DNA of 64,000 nt from Urophycis tenuis (taxonomy: Eukaryota; Chordata; Actinopteri; Gadiformes; Phycidae), in NCBI GenBank assembly GCA_036785325.1, contig JAXIVH010000109.1, positions 407,501-471,500 of the forward strand, in the 5' to 3' direction. The position numbers were made by a program, and so were the translations under genes. The notes below the pieces were generated by a model that saw only the letters and a program-made list of their open reading frames with translations, was not told the DNA's origin and searched no databases. Shown in pieces: positions 1 through 9,380 of this stretch. Position 1 is the stretch's first letter; each line of letters opens with the position of its first letter.

Positions 1-92
1 GCACTGGAGAGCCACAGGGTCTCCCAGCTGAACTGATGCCGACTCAGGCTGTTGGACCACAGTCTGGGAGACAAATATATGGTCATTGTGAT
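1..92 (-). CDS. NITR-like gene A, I-domain exon (5' part, runs off window)
   Basis: Start of the second Ig-type exon of gene A, read leftward from a CTGCACAG acceptor that ends at 92. After the single base left by the V exon donor, the frame reads through a VSQTVVQQP...SVQLGDPVALQC stretch that carries the first Ig cysteine. Gene B has an almost identical exon start (47340-47439). The phase-1 junction to the V exon is kept. The rest of the exon, the transmembrane exon and the tail lie beyond base 1, so whether gene A is functional cannot be judged. Family call as for gene C. Confidence 0.75.
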   Translation of the reverse strand, partial: MTMTIYLSPRLWSNSLSRHQFSWETLWLSS

Positions 93-203
93 CTGTGCAG
101 TTAAATACAATGAATAAAATGAACTAAGATATATTTTGGGGGTGATTTGAAACGTGAAGCTTTCCTCATGACAGAAACAATAATTGAAAATTATATCACG
201 TAC

Positions 204-539
204 CTTTGACAGATAAAAATACACCGTTGCGCCACATATTATTTAAACCTTCTTGACAGAAATAGTTTGCTTCATCACCTTTTGTAATGTGTCTGATTTG
301 AAGATCAAAGCGTAAAACCCCTTTGGCCATTGTGAAACTTGTATCAAATGGGGGATAAATTGTATTTAATTCACCCATTTTCGCAGCGACCGTTTGAGGA
401 GCAAAACCAACCGATTGCTTATACCAGTACATAGTCTTGTTAACAGGTTGAAAAGTTGAACAATGTAGAGTAACATTATCTCCAAGGTCTGCTGTTTTCA
501 CAGTCAACAAACGAGGAACCTCTTGGGTTTCAATCAGCA
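204..539 (-). CDS. NITR-like gene A, V-type Ig exon
   Basis: Intact V-set immunoglobulin exon of a probable NITR-type innate immune receptor. The frame shows the first cysteine in VTLHC, the core tryptophan in MYWYKQSVG and the second cysteine in DEANYFC, about the spacing of a V domain, and ends NGVFLSVKG without a clear FGxG J-type motif. The exon is bounded by a TTTTTCAG acceptor at its high-coordinate end and a CAAAG|GTACG donor at 203/204. It is 336 nt and phase 1 at both ends, one codon longer than the gene C exon. It is closely related to 53065-53397 and more distantly to 47564-47895. The WYKQS(V/L)G motif and the following I exon favour NITR over antibody or T-cell receptor segments; no recombination signal sequence was seen. 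Confidence 0.85.
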
Positions 540-653
540 CTGAAAAATAAAGTTATATATTTATATATATATAAATAACAATTAACAACTGGTCTACACA
601 AATATTTAGTATTGTACAATATATGAATTAACCAAAAGAGGAAATTTACTCAC

Positions 654-696
654 ATGCTGCTCTCAGAATTATCATCGCCAACAATCTTGCTAACAT
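654..696 (-). CDS. NITR-like gene A, leader (signal peptide) exon
   Basis: Short first coding exon. ATG at 694-696 opens MLARLLAMIILRAA, a hydrophobic signal-peptide core, and ends at an AT|GTGAGT donor leaving one base, which matches the phase of the V exon acceptor. The equivalent exon in gene C (53501-53540) has the same length class and the same donor position. Confidence 0.75.
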
Positions 697-772
697 TGTT
701 GCCTTAGGTGCTGATCTTGTGCCGCACTCTGAAAGATTGACTGTAATGACTACAATTTTCACACCAGAGATC

Positions 773-816
773 AACTGTGATTGGCTGGAAGATGCTCATG
801 AGCCAAGCCAATCATT
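773..816 (-). promoter_or_regulatory. NITR promoter block with inverted CCAAT pair (gene A)
   Basis: About 80 bp upstream of the gene A start codon, TGATTGGCT and AGCCAATCA form a perfect 9-bp inverted repeat with about 25 bp between the arms. Each arm holds a CCAAT box. The same arrangement lies upstream of genes B (48139-48182) and C (53621-53670). That it is a promoter is inferred from position and conservation. Confidence 0.6.
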
Positions 817-883
817 CACTTAGTTTTCAGTGATGTGCATCTAAACTGAACACTGACACGCTGGTTAATTAATTAGTTAATTT

Positions 884-2064
884 CGCCAGGATCCTTTTTA
901 TAGACTTCAGCTCTGCCTTTGATTCCCTGCATAAACACCTGCTGATCGGGAAACTACACCACTTCAATACCCCCCCCCCCCCCCCCCCCTCAGCTGATCC
1001 ACCTCACCCACAACTGCAAGCAGTTAGAGTGTGCCCAACCACATCCTCTGTACTCACCATCAACACCGGGGTACCCCAGGGGTGTGTGTTGAGCCCTTCT
1101 CTATTCACTCTCTTCACCAATGACTGCCTTAGCATCTCACCCACCACATCATATCTGAAATATTCTGACGACACAGCCATCCTCACACTCCTCTCAGACA
1201 ACCAATCCACTCTGGACTATCACAACACAGTCACTCACTTCGCCAGCTGGTGCACAGACAACCATCTCCAAATCAATGTCAATAAAACAAAGGAACTATT
1301 CTTCAACCCCCCCCCCCTCACCCCAGCACCCCACCATCATAAACACCCTAACAGTCAAGACAGTATACACATTCAAATACTTGGGAATAACTCAGGGCAA
1401 TAAACTCACCTTTGACCAGCACACCACAGACAATTTAAAAAAGAAGCCAACAGAGGCTGTCTGCCATCCGGAAACTTAAAGGTCTGTACGTCACACCTCA
1501 CCTCCTGTTGTTACTCTATCAAAGCATTATCCAACCCATCCTTCTGTACTGTTCCACATGCTTCCTCACCATGCTCTCTGTCTCCAATCGGACCAAACTC
1601 ACACGCATCACAAACACAGCCGCTAAAATCATAGGTCTCCCCACACCCATACTCACAGAACTAAATAAAAAATCCATCAACCGCCTAGCAAACTCAATAG
1701 TACAAGACAACACTCACCCACTGCACCAATACATCACCCCATTACCCTCAGGGCGCAGGTACAGAACAATCAAGTTCAGGAGGGCCCATCTAGGAAAAAG
1801 CCTGATCCCTGCGGCCATAACGGCCCTAAACAGCAGGCCCCGTTGATCTGTCTGTCTGAAGAATGTATGTCCACTGTCTCACTGTGTCGTCATGTATGTT
1901 GCCACCGGTGTTGTGTTGTGTTGTATATGCTGTCACTGCTATATGTATAACCACTCTTGTTGTGTAACCACCGCCGTTGTCTGTTCAACTGTTTGTGATA
2001 TAATGTGCAGTCTGTGAAGACAATTTTCCCCATGGGGACAAATAAATCTAATCTAATCTAATCT
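884..2064 (+). mobile_element. 5'-truncated LINE (Rex1/L2-like) with RT remnants
   Basis: Plus-strand LINE piece inserted upstream of gene A. It reads in broken frames through reverse-transcriptase motifs: FIDFSSAFDS near 900, TGVPQGCVLSPSLFTLF at 1060-1110, a KYSDDTAIL catalytic box near 1165, and a C-terminal block (1508-1846) ending at a stop just after LNSRPR. A C-run at 970-988 and another at 1308-1317 mark slippage and frameshifts. The 3' end is a 5-bp microsatellite tail (AATCT-type, 2043-2064), a common terminus in Jockey-superclade fish LINEs. It is too broken to encode enzyme. The exact 5' edge is uncertain. Confidence 0.85.
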
Positions 2065-2079
2065 TAAATGTGTTGTGTT

Positions 2080-2320
2080 ATTTCATCTATAGGACACACA
2101 TTGGAAGCTTGAATTTGTATAATATGTTTCTCTGAACATATGATGACTATGATCATTTGTTTTCTCATATTTTCAATGAATTTGATAAACCAATGCGTCC
2201 AGAAACACCCCCATCACCCCATTCGCTTGCTTTCCTGTTAAAACAAGATATGGATTTACACTGTTCTACAAAAAAAGCAACACACACACACACATGTGGT
2301 TGTATTGTGACATAGGGCTG
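2080..2320. repeat. NITR upstream flank, duplicated in gene C
   Basis: Non-coding sequence shared with 53740-54215: the stretch with CTATAGGACAC, then CATATGATGACTATGAT, then a CA microsatellite followed by TGTGGTTG. It ends in GGCTG, the 5-bp target duplicated by the gypsy element, and its continuation lies past that element at 21793-21868. It therefore marks one original flank split by the insertion. Confidence 0.65.
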
Positions 2321-2572
2321 TGTTGTGTATTGCACTTTCACAACATACATCAATTAAACACCGGAGTGAAATTAACCCTAGTCTTCACTGGATTTTTGTT
2401 ATAGACACGTTACATTGCATTTGTTACTCTGCCGAAAGTCTACTGCTCTAGTTCAATGTATCAATGCGCCACTCAGTACTACCTTAAAGATATAATGCGC
2501 ATACCATAAAAGTAGTCCCATGAACTTTAACTAAAAGTAGTTCCCATAACCAGTATTTATGTGAACATAACA
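2321..2572 (-). repeat. Gypsy 3' LTR
   Basis: 252 bp, preceded on the left by target duplication GGCTG. Nearly the same as 21541-21792, with a handful of substitutions (for example GTGAAATTAACC versus GTAAAGTTAACC). The low difference points to a moderately recent insertion. Confidence 0.9.
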
Positions 2573-2914
2573 TTTCCTCCTTTGCAGCATTGATGTCCAT
2601 CTCATATAACAGAAAAATCATAACCTGTTACTGCTTAACCCATTAGTTACTACATAGGTCTTACATAACTCAACATCACACATTAGTGCTGAACACTTAA
2701 AACCCTAACACACATATCAACATTAAACATGAGACAATGACAATGCATAGCTCATAGACGGTGAGCTCTCTCAGGATAGTGTCTCTCTTGAGGCTCAGGA
2801 TCCTGAACAGGAACCTCGGGGACATCCACACTAGCAGGTGTGGGGTTGTCATCATCAGGAGGAGTCTCTGAAACTGGCAACATGAATTCATCAGAGTCCT
2901 CATGAACAGGGGGG

Positions 2915-4009
2915 TCATCCTCTGTGTTCTGTCCTCTGTTCGCATTGTGTCGCATGATGAGCTGTTGCATCTAGCAGTTGATCGACATGACGTCGCCAGA
3001 TGACATCACGTCCAATCCTCACTTTGTATGTAAGAGGCCCTGTCTTTGACAGGATCTCACCACGCTGCCATTTCTGTTTTGACTGTCGGTAATCCCTTGC
3101 CAACACTTGTTGTCCAACTACCAAGTTTCTGACATGACGTGGTGCAGCTTTGATTGGACTGTTTCTGCGTCACATCTCTGCGAAGGTCAGGTTTAAGCAG
3201 ATCTAGATGTGACCTCAGCCACCTTCCCATGAACAGTAAAGCGGGAGCTTGACCAGTTGTAGCATGGTCAGTATTTCTGTACGCATGTAGGAACTTTGCC
3301 ATCTTCTCTGGTAGTTGCATCAGCATTACCCATTGTTTTCATTGACTGCTTAAATGACTGGACAAAGCGCTCAGCAAACCCGTTTGTGGCAGGATGGATG
3401 GTAAGGTACAGCAGTTGTATGTATGATTCAATTTTTCCGGATGAATGATTGGAACTCTTCTGATGTAAACTGACTACCATTGTCACTGATGAGTCGCTCA
3501 GGCAATCCTGCTCTTGCGAAGAGTGTGCAAAGCACTTCAACTGTTTTTGTGGATGTGACATTTTTCACCTTGATAACTTCTGGCCACTTTGAATACGCGT
3601 CAACAACAATAAGAAACATTCTGTCTAGAAATGGCTCTGCATAGTCTACGTGGATCCTTTGCCATGGATCAGTTGGCCACTCCCAGCTGTGGACAGGGGC
3701 AAGTGGAGGTTGCTTTTGTGTCAGTTGACATCCAGAGCATGTCTTGGCTATGTCCTCCATCTGGTGATCAATGCCTGGCCACCATATGTAGCTCCTGGCA
3801 AGGCTCTTCATCTTTACAACCCCCATGTGTCCCTCATGAAGGTCTTTGAGGACTCTGGAGCACAGCTTGGGTGGCACTACGACTCTGGTGCCCCATATGA
3901 TGCACCCGTGACACATGGATAGCTGTTCACATCGACTGAAGTATTCAGGTAAGCCCACTGTGTTTTCGGCAGGCCACCCCTTTACCGTAAGCTCAAGGAC
4001 CTTAGCCAT
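2915..4009 (-). pseudogene. Gypsy integrase (broken)
   Basis: Minus-strand integrase in several frames. 3428-4009 holds the zinc-binding HHCC end (H..H in LHEGHMG, C..C in CSGCQ) and the catalytic core with Asp in HVDYAEPF and Asp in ISDNGSQF. The catalytic Glu region follows in another frame (3268-3561, ...ATNGFAERFVQSFKQ). 3057-3326 carries the YRNTDHATTGQAPA helix typical of gypsy integrases, and 2915-3124 a C-terminal GPLTYKV-like domain ending in a WRRHVDQL block. At least three frameshifts separate these parts. Upstream of about 4030 the frame runs into DIRS sequence, so the N-terminal link to RNase H is lost. Confidence 0.9.
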
Positions 4010-4207
4010 AGTTGGACTGAGTCTTTTTCTGTTAGCTGCTTATGCAGTGTATTCCGGCACTTTCAGCTTAGAGCTTGTAGTTTTGGGTGCCTGTCTGTGC
4101 GGGTGAATCCGCTGTTTGCCTGCCTAGTGTTTTTTTTTTTTTTGCGGACACTAGTCAGAAATTGGTAAGTATAGTGTGAGTATATTCAGGCAGTAGCATT
4201 AGTAGCA

Positions 4208-4680
4208 GTGATGGCCCCCCAGGCTTGCCGGTTGTGCTCAGCAACTATGGATCCTCGGGATGGCCATAGAGAATGCCCCACCTGCCTAGGCTTGAGGCAT
4301 GTGAGGGAAGACGTTGAAAGCCCTTGCGGGGCCGCACTTGAGCTCCCCTTGGAGGAGCAGGTGCAGAGAGCCAGGAATTTGGAGCAGTCGGAACCATTGT
4401 CCCCAGCCGAGCTTGACCAACGTCGTGAGGGAGCATGTAGGAAGCGTGCACACTCGCCTCTGGATAAACAAGCAGGCAGGTCTGTGAGGTCTGACCCAAA
4501 GAAGCGCCGCATATCCCAAGGTGAAGGACACTTGGAGACTTTGGCAGCTATACAAAGTCTCTCAGAGAGGCTAGGTAAGGTGGAGGAGCGGCACCTTGCC
4601 ACAAGCAGGGGCTCCGATCCACCAAGCGGGTCCTCCCTCTGTGATTTGCCCCCACATCAGCAGGATGTTGAGGGAACTGA
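4208..4680 (+). pseudogene. DIRS gag-like ORF, cut by LINE
   Basis: Opens with CRLCSATMDPRDGHRECPTCLG, a C-x2-C...H-x3-C-x2-C zinc-like start that recurs in fish DIRS first ORFs, followed by an acidic and proline-rich region and a basic DPKKRR patch. The frame ends where the LINE tail begins at 4683. Some DIRS sequence resumes at about 6156-6283. A nucleocapsid-like role is inferred from the family; no enzymatic motif is present. Confidence 0.7.
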
Positions 4681-4682
4681 CT

Positions 4683-6155
4683 TAAGATTCAAGATTCAAG
4701 ATTCAAGAGACTTTATTCATCCCGAGGGAAATTATTTTGCAACAGATCAAAACAGAAGGAAAAGAAATATACACAAAATAAAATATACCTAAAATAAAAT
4801 AAAATAAAATAAAATATACCCTAATATAAAAAAATATACCTAATACAATTAACAACAATATAACAATAAACTAGAGTAACTTATAAACCAACTAACTAAC
4901 TACCAACTAACTAAATAAATGAAAACCAACTAGCCTAACATTTTGTTATATTAGCATATACTTAGTTACTCAACTTAAGTGTAAGCTAATATACCCGTAC
5001 AAACTATAATAGAAACTAATAAATATATAAATATATCTCAGTGAATGTGTAATGGAATAAGATGAGGTAGTGCGTCGTACCGCTACAGTAACTACGTAGG
5101 TATATATAATATACAGCAATACGTATAGTTCCCATGGCAGTACTAAATAAAGTGACTAAATGAATGAATAAAGTGAATACAGTGAATGCAGTGAATAAAG
5201 TGAATACTGCAGTGATGGTGCATTTAGAAGATGTGAGGTCCTCTAACGACCTGAAGTAGATGAGTTATAGAGTCTGATGGCCACAGGAAGAAAGGACTTT
5301 CTGTGGCGTTCTGTGGTACACCGGGGTGGAATGAGTCTATTGCTGAAGGCACTGCGGTATGAGGTCAGCACCTGGTGGAGAGGCAGAGCGTTGTTGTCTA
5401 GGATACTACGCAACTTGCGCAGCATCCTCCTCTCAGACACCTCCAACAAAGAGTCCAGTTGGACCCCCAGGACGGAGCCAGCCTTCCTGACGATCCTGCT
5501 GATCTTGTTGGCATCTGCTGACCTCAACCTGCTTCCCCAGCACGCGACCCCGAAGAAGATGGTACTGGCTACCACCGACTGGTAGAACATCTTAAGCATA
5601 GTATTACAGACGTTGAAGGACCGAAGCCTCCTCAGGAAATAAAGTCGGCTCTGGCCTTTCTTATACACAGCCTCAGTGTTCTTGGCCCAGTCCAGTTTAT
5701 TGTCCAGGTGAACGCCCAGGTATTTGTAATCCTGGACAACGTCGACAGTCACCCCCTTGATGGAGATGGGTGTGGGGGTAGATTTCAACCTCCGGAAATC
5801 CACCACCAACTCCTTCATCTTGTTGGTGTTGAGCTGCAGATGGTTTAGCTCACACCACTCAACGAAGGAATCCACAACGCTCCTGTACTCCACATCGTTA
5901 CCGTCACTAACACATCCAACCACTGCAGAATCGTCTGAAAACTTCTGCAGATGGCAGGACTCCGAGTGGAACTGGAAGTCTGAGGTGTACAGGGTGAACA
6001 GGAACGGTGACAGAACGGTCCACTGTGGAGCCCCTGTGCTGCTGACCACAGTGTCAGACACACAGTCTTTGTATGCAGAAGAGTCCCTGTTCGAGTCCCA
6101 TAGCGGGTCTGAGCAGAGGAGGCACGTGTCGTCGCTGTCTCGGGAGGGCTCCACT
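4683..6155 (-). mobile_element. 5'-truncated LINE (Rex1-like) inside DIRS
   Basis: Minus-strand LINE. Its 3' end is the TTCAAGATTCAAG microsatellite at 4686-4708, then an A+T-rich 3' UTR to about 5240. The ORF 5243-6154 is the C-terminal half of reverse transcriptase: a VLSPFLFTLYTSDF block, a KFSDDSAVV catalytic box, YLGVHLDNKLDW, and a conserved LINE C-terminus ending in YNSSTSGR. The N-terminal RT motifs and endonuclease are absent, the usual 5' truncation. The frame is open over about 300 codons, so the copy is not old, but it cannot move by itself. Confidence 0.85.
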
Positions 6156-6243
6156 CAGCCGGTAGCAGGAGATGACGAAATTACTGCTACATTACTGCTC
6201 GAAGGTCCTCGCTGCAGCTAAGCTGGTGGGGCTGGAGGTGCCT

Positions 6244-6275
6244 GTAGATGCTCACACCCCAGTGTGAGCATCTAC
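6244..6275. other. Perfect hairpin in DIRS coding region
   Basis: GTAGATGCTCACAC and GTGTGAGCATCTAC form a 14-bp perfect inverted repeat with a 4-base loop. It is followed by a short direct duplication (AGTGTTAGATGGGGG-type). It lies between the LINE 5' end and the RT frame and probably reflects local template switching. Confidence 0.6.
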
Positions 6276-6283
6276 AGTGTTAG

Positions 6284-6886
6284 ATGGGGGCAGTGTTAGA
6301 TGGGGGTCTGCGTCCCATTCTGGACCTACGACGGTTAAACGCTTCCTTGAAGGTCCTGCCTTTCAAGATGCTCACCACACAGGAGATCTTGGTGTCCATA
6401 GAAAGAGGAGAGTGGTTCACCTCCCTGGACTTAAAGGATGCATATTTTCACGTGCCCATCTGCGTAGACCACAGACCCTTTCTGAGGTTTGCTTTCCAAG
6501 GGCAGGCCTACCAGTTCAGGGTGCTCCCATTTGGCCTTTCCCTCTCACCAAGAGTTTTTACAAGGGTGGTGGCGGCGGCCTTATCCCCTCTTCAAGCAGC
6601 GGGTCTGAAGATCCTGCCGTACTTAGACAATTGGCTGATCTGCGCCCCAGATCGATGCCAAGTCGTGCTGGACACAGAGAGGGTCATACACCATGTGCAG
6701 AACTTGGAGCTCAGGGTGAACCTGGGGAAAAGCAACATCAACCCCACACAGGATATAACATTTGTGGTCACTCGGTCACACTGTCCGCCTCGCTCTCCCC
6801 TTACAGTGTCGCAAGGCTTATGTCTTTGGTGAGCGAGTTCCGTCTTGGCTGGAGACTGGATCTGGTACGATTCCAGAAGCTGCTTG
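6284..6886 (+). pseudogene. DIRS reverse transcriptase (5' part), mutated active site
   Basis: Shows LDLRRLNASL, SLDLKDAYFHVPI, the LPFGLSLSPRVFTRVV block and PYLDNWLICAPD. Family members have YLDD here, so the second catalytic aspartate is asparagine in this copy. After a frameshift near 6830 the sequence continues (MSLVSEFRLGWRLDLVRFQKLL) up to the retroviral insertion and resumes at 17135 with LGTVAAATAVVPLGLLRARP. The enzyme would be inactive. Confidence 0.9.
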
Positions 6887-7323
6887 TATGGAAGATATTA
6901 ACCAAGTTAAAACTAGTACAATCATTGGGTTTTCCATGTAAAGCATGAACTAACTGTGGAGAGAAACAGATGCCCACTCATAAATACCTCCCTGGGTTCA
7001 ACTCAAGGGTCACCCCCTGGTTCACCCCATGTTATCTTTAAGGTGCCTGCTTAGTGGTGGTCAGAACAGGCATGGGGAGGATGGGCACCGGCAATAAAGG
7101 AAGGAAGGACCATTTGTGTATGGTATAGGATGTTTAAGGTGATGACATCATGCTTGGAAAACAGGACAAAAAGGGGCACACGAGGGATGTGCGGCAGTCA
7201 CTTTGCAAACCGACTCAGGCTTTGTGTTGCTTCGCTGCAAGCGATAATAAAGTCTTGATCATTCAAACTGCGGCCTCCCAGAACCCTCTTACTTTTGTTA
7301 AGATATGTGCTTTAGCCACCACA
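6887..7323 (+). repeat. Retroviral 5' LTR
   Basis: 437 bp from TATGGAAG to CCACCACA. It has a TATA-like ATGGTATAGGATG stretch near 7119-7131, an AATAAAG polyadenylation signal near 7245 and the CA end before the primer site. Confidence 0.92.
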
Positions 7324-7328
7324 TAATT

Positions 7329-7346
7329 TGGCGTCACGAACAGGAT
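7329..7346 (+). promoter_or_regulatory. Retroviral primer binding site (tRNA not assigned)
   Basis: TGGCGTCACGAACAGG starts five bases after the LTR CA end, begins with TGG as tRNA 3' complements do, and sits at the usual place. I could not assign the tRNA by reading. Confidence 0.7.
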
Positions 7347-7735
7347 TGAAGAAAAGGGACCAAGACGACTGCTTCGCCGCGGGTTGGCGTCCGCACAGAC
7401 CACACTACGAGTGGCCACTCATTATAAAAAGGTAAGCGACATTCTTGCCTATTAGTTATAGAAAACTGTGTGATCTGTGCTCGACCCATCCTAACGCTAA
7501 GCAGTAAGTCAAGTGTCTCTACAAAAAACAAACCAGTGTGTATAGAAAAAGAGGGGGAGGCCGGGAATGAGTGCTCAGCATCAAATCATGGTTATTGTGG
7601 TTTACTAATTCATGTGTTATCCTTAATGCTTTGTGGTTTATTAACAAACTATGATGCTCTGTGATATACTGAATTGACTAACCATAATGCTCTGTGGTTT
7701 ACTAAATTGCTGAAATGTTTGTATTTTTGTTAAAG

Positions 7736-8335
7736 CCTGTGGGTACCGCTTTGTAGTACGAATTGGACTATAGATACTGCAGAGGGTTGAACGATCAGGT
7801 CCCTACACTAGTAGGGTAAATTTTCCTAACCTAAATCCTGTGGCTGTCCTTTTGTAGTATAATTAGAGTATAGATATTGCACTGGAAGAACGGCAGGTCC
7901 CTAGTAAATGTTGTATTAGGGTAAATTGTTTTTTATTTTTAAATCCTGTGGATACCGCTTTATAGTACAATTAGTGAAGAAGTATTATAAAGGGCTGAAC
8001 GGGCAGGTAGTCTGCGATACCGCCTCCTAAGGGGAGGGGCCGCTTCGTCAGGCTGAAGAAATCTGAGATACCGCCTCCTACGGGGAGGGTCTGCTCCGTC
8101 AGATTGGATTGTTTGTCTGAGATACCGCCTCCTACGGGGAGGGTCCGCTTCGTCAGACTTTAGAGATTGAGAAAAGTAATCTGAGATACCGCCTCCTAAG
8201 GGGAGGGTCTGCTTGGTCAGATTGGGGATTCTGACATACCGCCTAGTAGCGCTGCTAGGGACTGCTTGGGTAGATCCTAACTCTGCGGTTACCGCTTACC
8301 AAGATAAGCTTGGGTAAGGTCTGCTCGGGTAGAGT
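7736..8335 (+). ncRNA. Tandem array of nine related RNA hairpin modules in ERV leader
   Basis: Nine units lie at 7736-7799, 7837-7897, 7945-8007, 8009-8054, 8060-8105, 8115-8158, 8178-8223, 8227-8276 and 8280-8335. Each has an outer stem (CCTG/CAGG, AATCTGA/TCAGATT, GTCTGA/TCAGAC, ACTCT/AGAGT), a conserved 5' strand like GATACCGC, an inner stem-loop, and a conserved 3' strand like GGTCTGCTTCG. Inner stems differ completely (CTCC/GGAG, CTAGTAGC/GCTGCTAG, CTTACC/GGGTAAG, CTTTATA/TATAAAG) but stay paired. A tenth unit is at 8881-8927. That this is RNA structure is inferred from base pairing; packaging, RNA export or translation control are possible roles. Confidence 0.8.
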
Positions 8336-8402
8336 ATAATAATTTGGACACATTGGGAAACGATCAAATAACTAAATTCATTGTTAGAGTAGGGACAGTA
8401 CT

Positions 8403-8680
8403 TTGTTTTTGTCCACGGATGGCCACGAAGGTAGTCCATTAAAGGCGTAAGGACAAACGCTCAGTGGCTATTCTTAAGATGGTGTCTATTTTATTAATTT
8501 TATAACAGATCTGTTAAATCAGTGATACTGAAGGATCGCCATTGTTTTTGTCCACGGATGGCCACGAAGGTAGTCCATTAAAGGCGTAAGGACAAACGCT
8601 CAGTGGCTATTCTTAAGATGGTGTCTATTTTATTAATTTTATAACTGATCTGTTAAATCAGTGATACTGAAGGATCGTCA
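8403..8680 (+). repeat. 139-bp tandem duplication in ERV leader
   Basis: 8403-8541 and 8542-8680 match over 139 bp with two differences seen (AACAGATC/AACTGATC, ATCGCC/ATCGTC). Each unit can pair TTTGTCC with GGACAAA around an inner GGA/TCC stem. The first unit contains the 12-bp palindrome AACAGATCTGTT, which the second unit breaks by one base. Confidence 0.9.
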
Positions 8681-8880
8681 TTCAAAAACAAAATACATAC
8701 ATTTCTCAAAAACTGTTGAGGAAAGTATTTTAGAATAAGGTGTAGGAGTAACTGATACTCATATGATTATTCATTTTTAAGTTTAAAAGTCTGAGACACT
8801 CCTCTGACAGGAGGCCTCACTTGGTTGGTTGGAGTTATTTTGTGTTAAGCTTGATCGGGAGCTTTGTTTTGTGTTGGTAA

Positions 8881-8927
8881 ATCTGAGATACTGCCTTTCA
8901 AGAGAGAAAGGGTCTGCAAAGTCAGAG
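8881..8927 (+). ncRNA. Tenth, separated hairpin module of ERV leader
   Basis: ATCTGAGATACTGC, inner stem CCTTTC/GAAAGG, then GGTCTGCAAAGTCAGA. It has the same plan as the array at 7736-8335, with TCTGA/TCAGA as outer stem. A weaker look-alike (AGTCTGAGACAC, inner CTCCT/AGGAG) sits at 8788-8830. Confidence 0.7.
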
Positions 8928-9380
8928 AATTGTGTTTTCGTCCATTGTAGTTAATTAATTGAGAGTAGGAGCATAGGACGAGTGCTATAGTAATAGATAA
9001 GATATAAAGATAAGGTATTATAATTAATAACTAACCTAAAAATACAAAATAATAACAGGATCGAGCAGAGTGGTTTGGGAAGTCTGTAGAGAGCAGGGGT
9101 TAGAAAGGAGGAGAGGAGAAAAGTGAAAAGGTGGGGGTCGAGCAGCTCCGGAGGAGCTGCAACACCAGAGAGGAAAATAAAGAGAGAGAGAGTCACAGAG
9201 TTAAGTAGGGAGGAAAGGAAAAAGAAAGTTGAAGAGGAACAGAGCTAGGAGTTAGAAAAGGTGGGAGGGAGTTGTATACCCCACGCTAGGACACGGTTAA
9301 ATAATAATAATAATAAATAATAATAATAATAATAGAAATAATTTCAAAAAGTAGAAAACTCCTTATTATAAAAAGTAACC

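Noticed and set aside
204..539. T-cell receptor or antibody V segment
   Set aside because: No heptamer/nonamer recombination signal follows the exon; instead a splice donor and an I-domain exon do, as in NITR genes.
4186..4602. Three minus-strand frames opposite the DIRS gag-like ORF
   Set aside because: Antisense shadows; only the plus frame has the zinc-like cysteine pattern and correct order relative to DIRS RT.
8009..8223. Array of about 45-bp repeats with short gaps, CRISPR-like at first sight
   Set aside because: The repeats vary, the gaps are short and irregular, and the units pair internally with covariation. The array sits in a retroviral leader, so an RNA-structure array fits much better.
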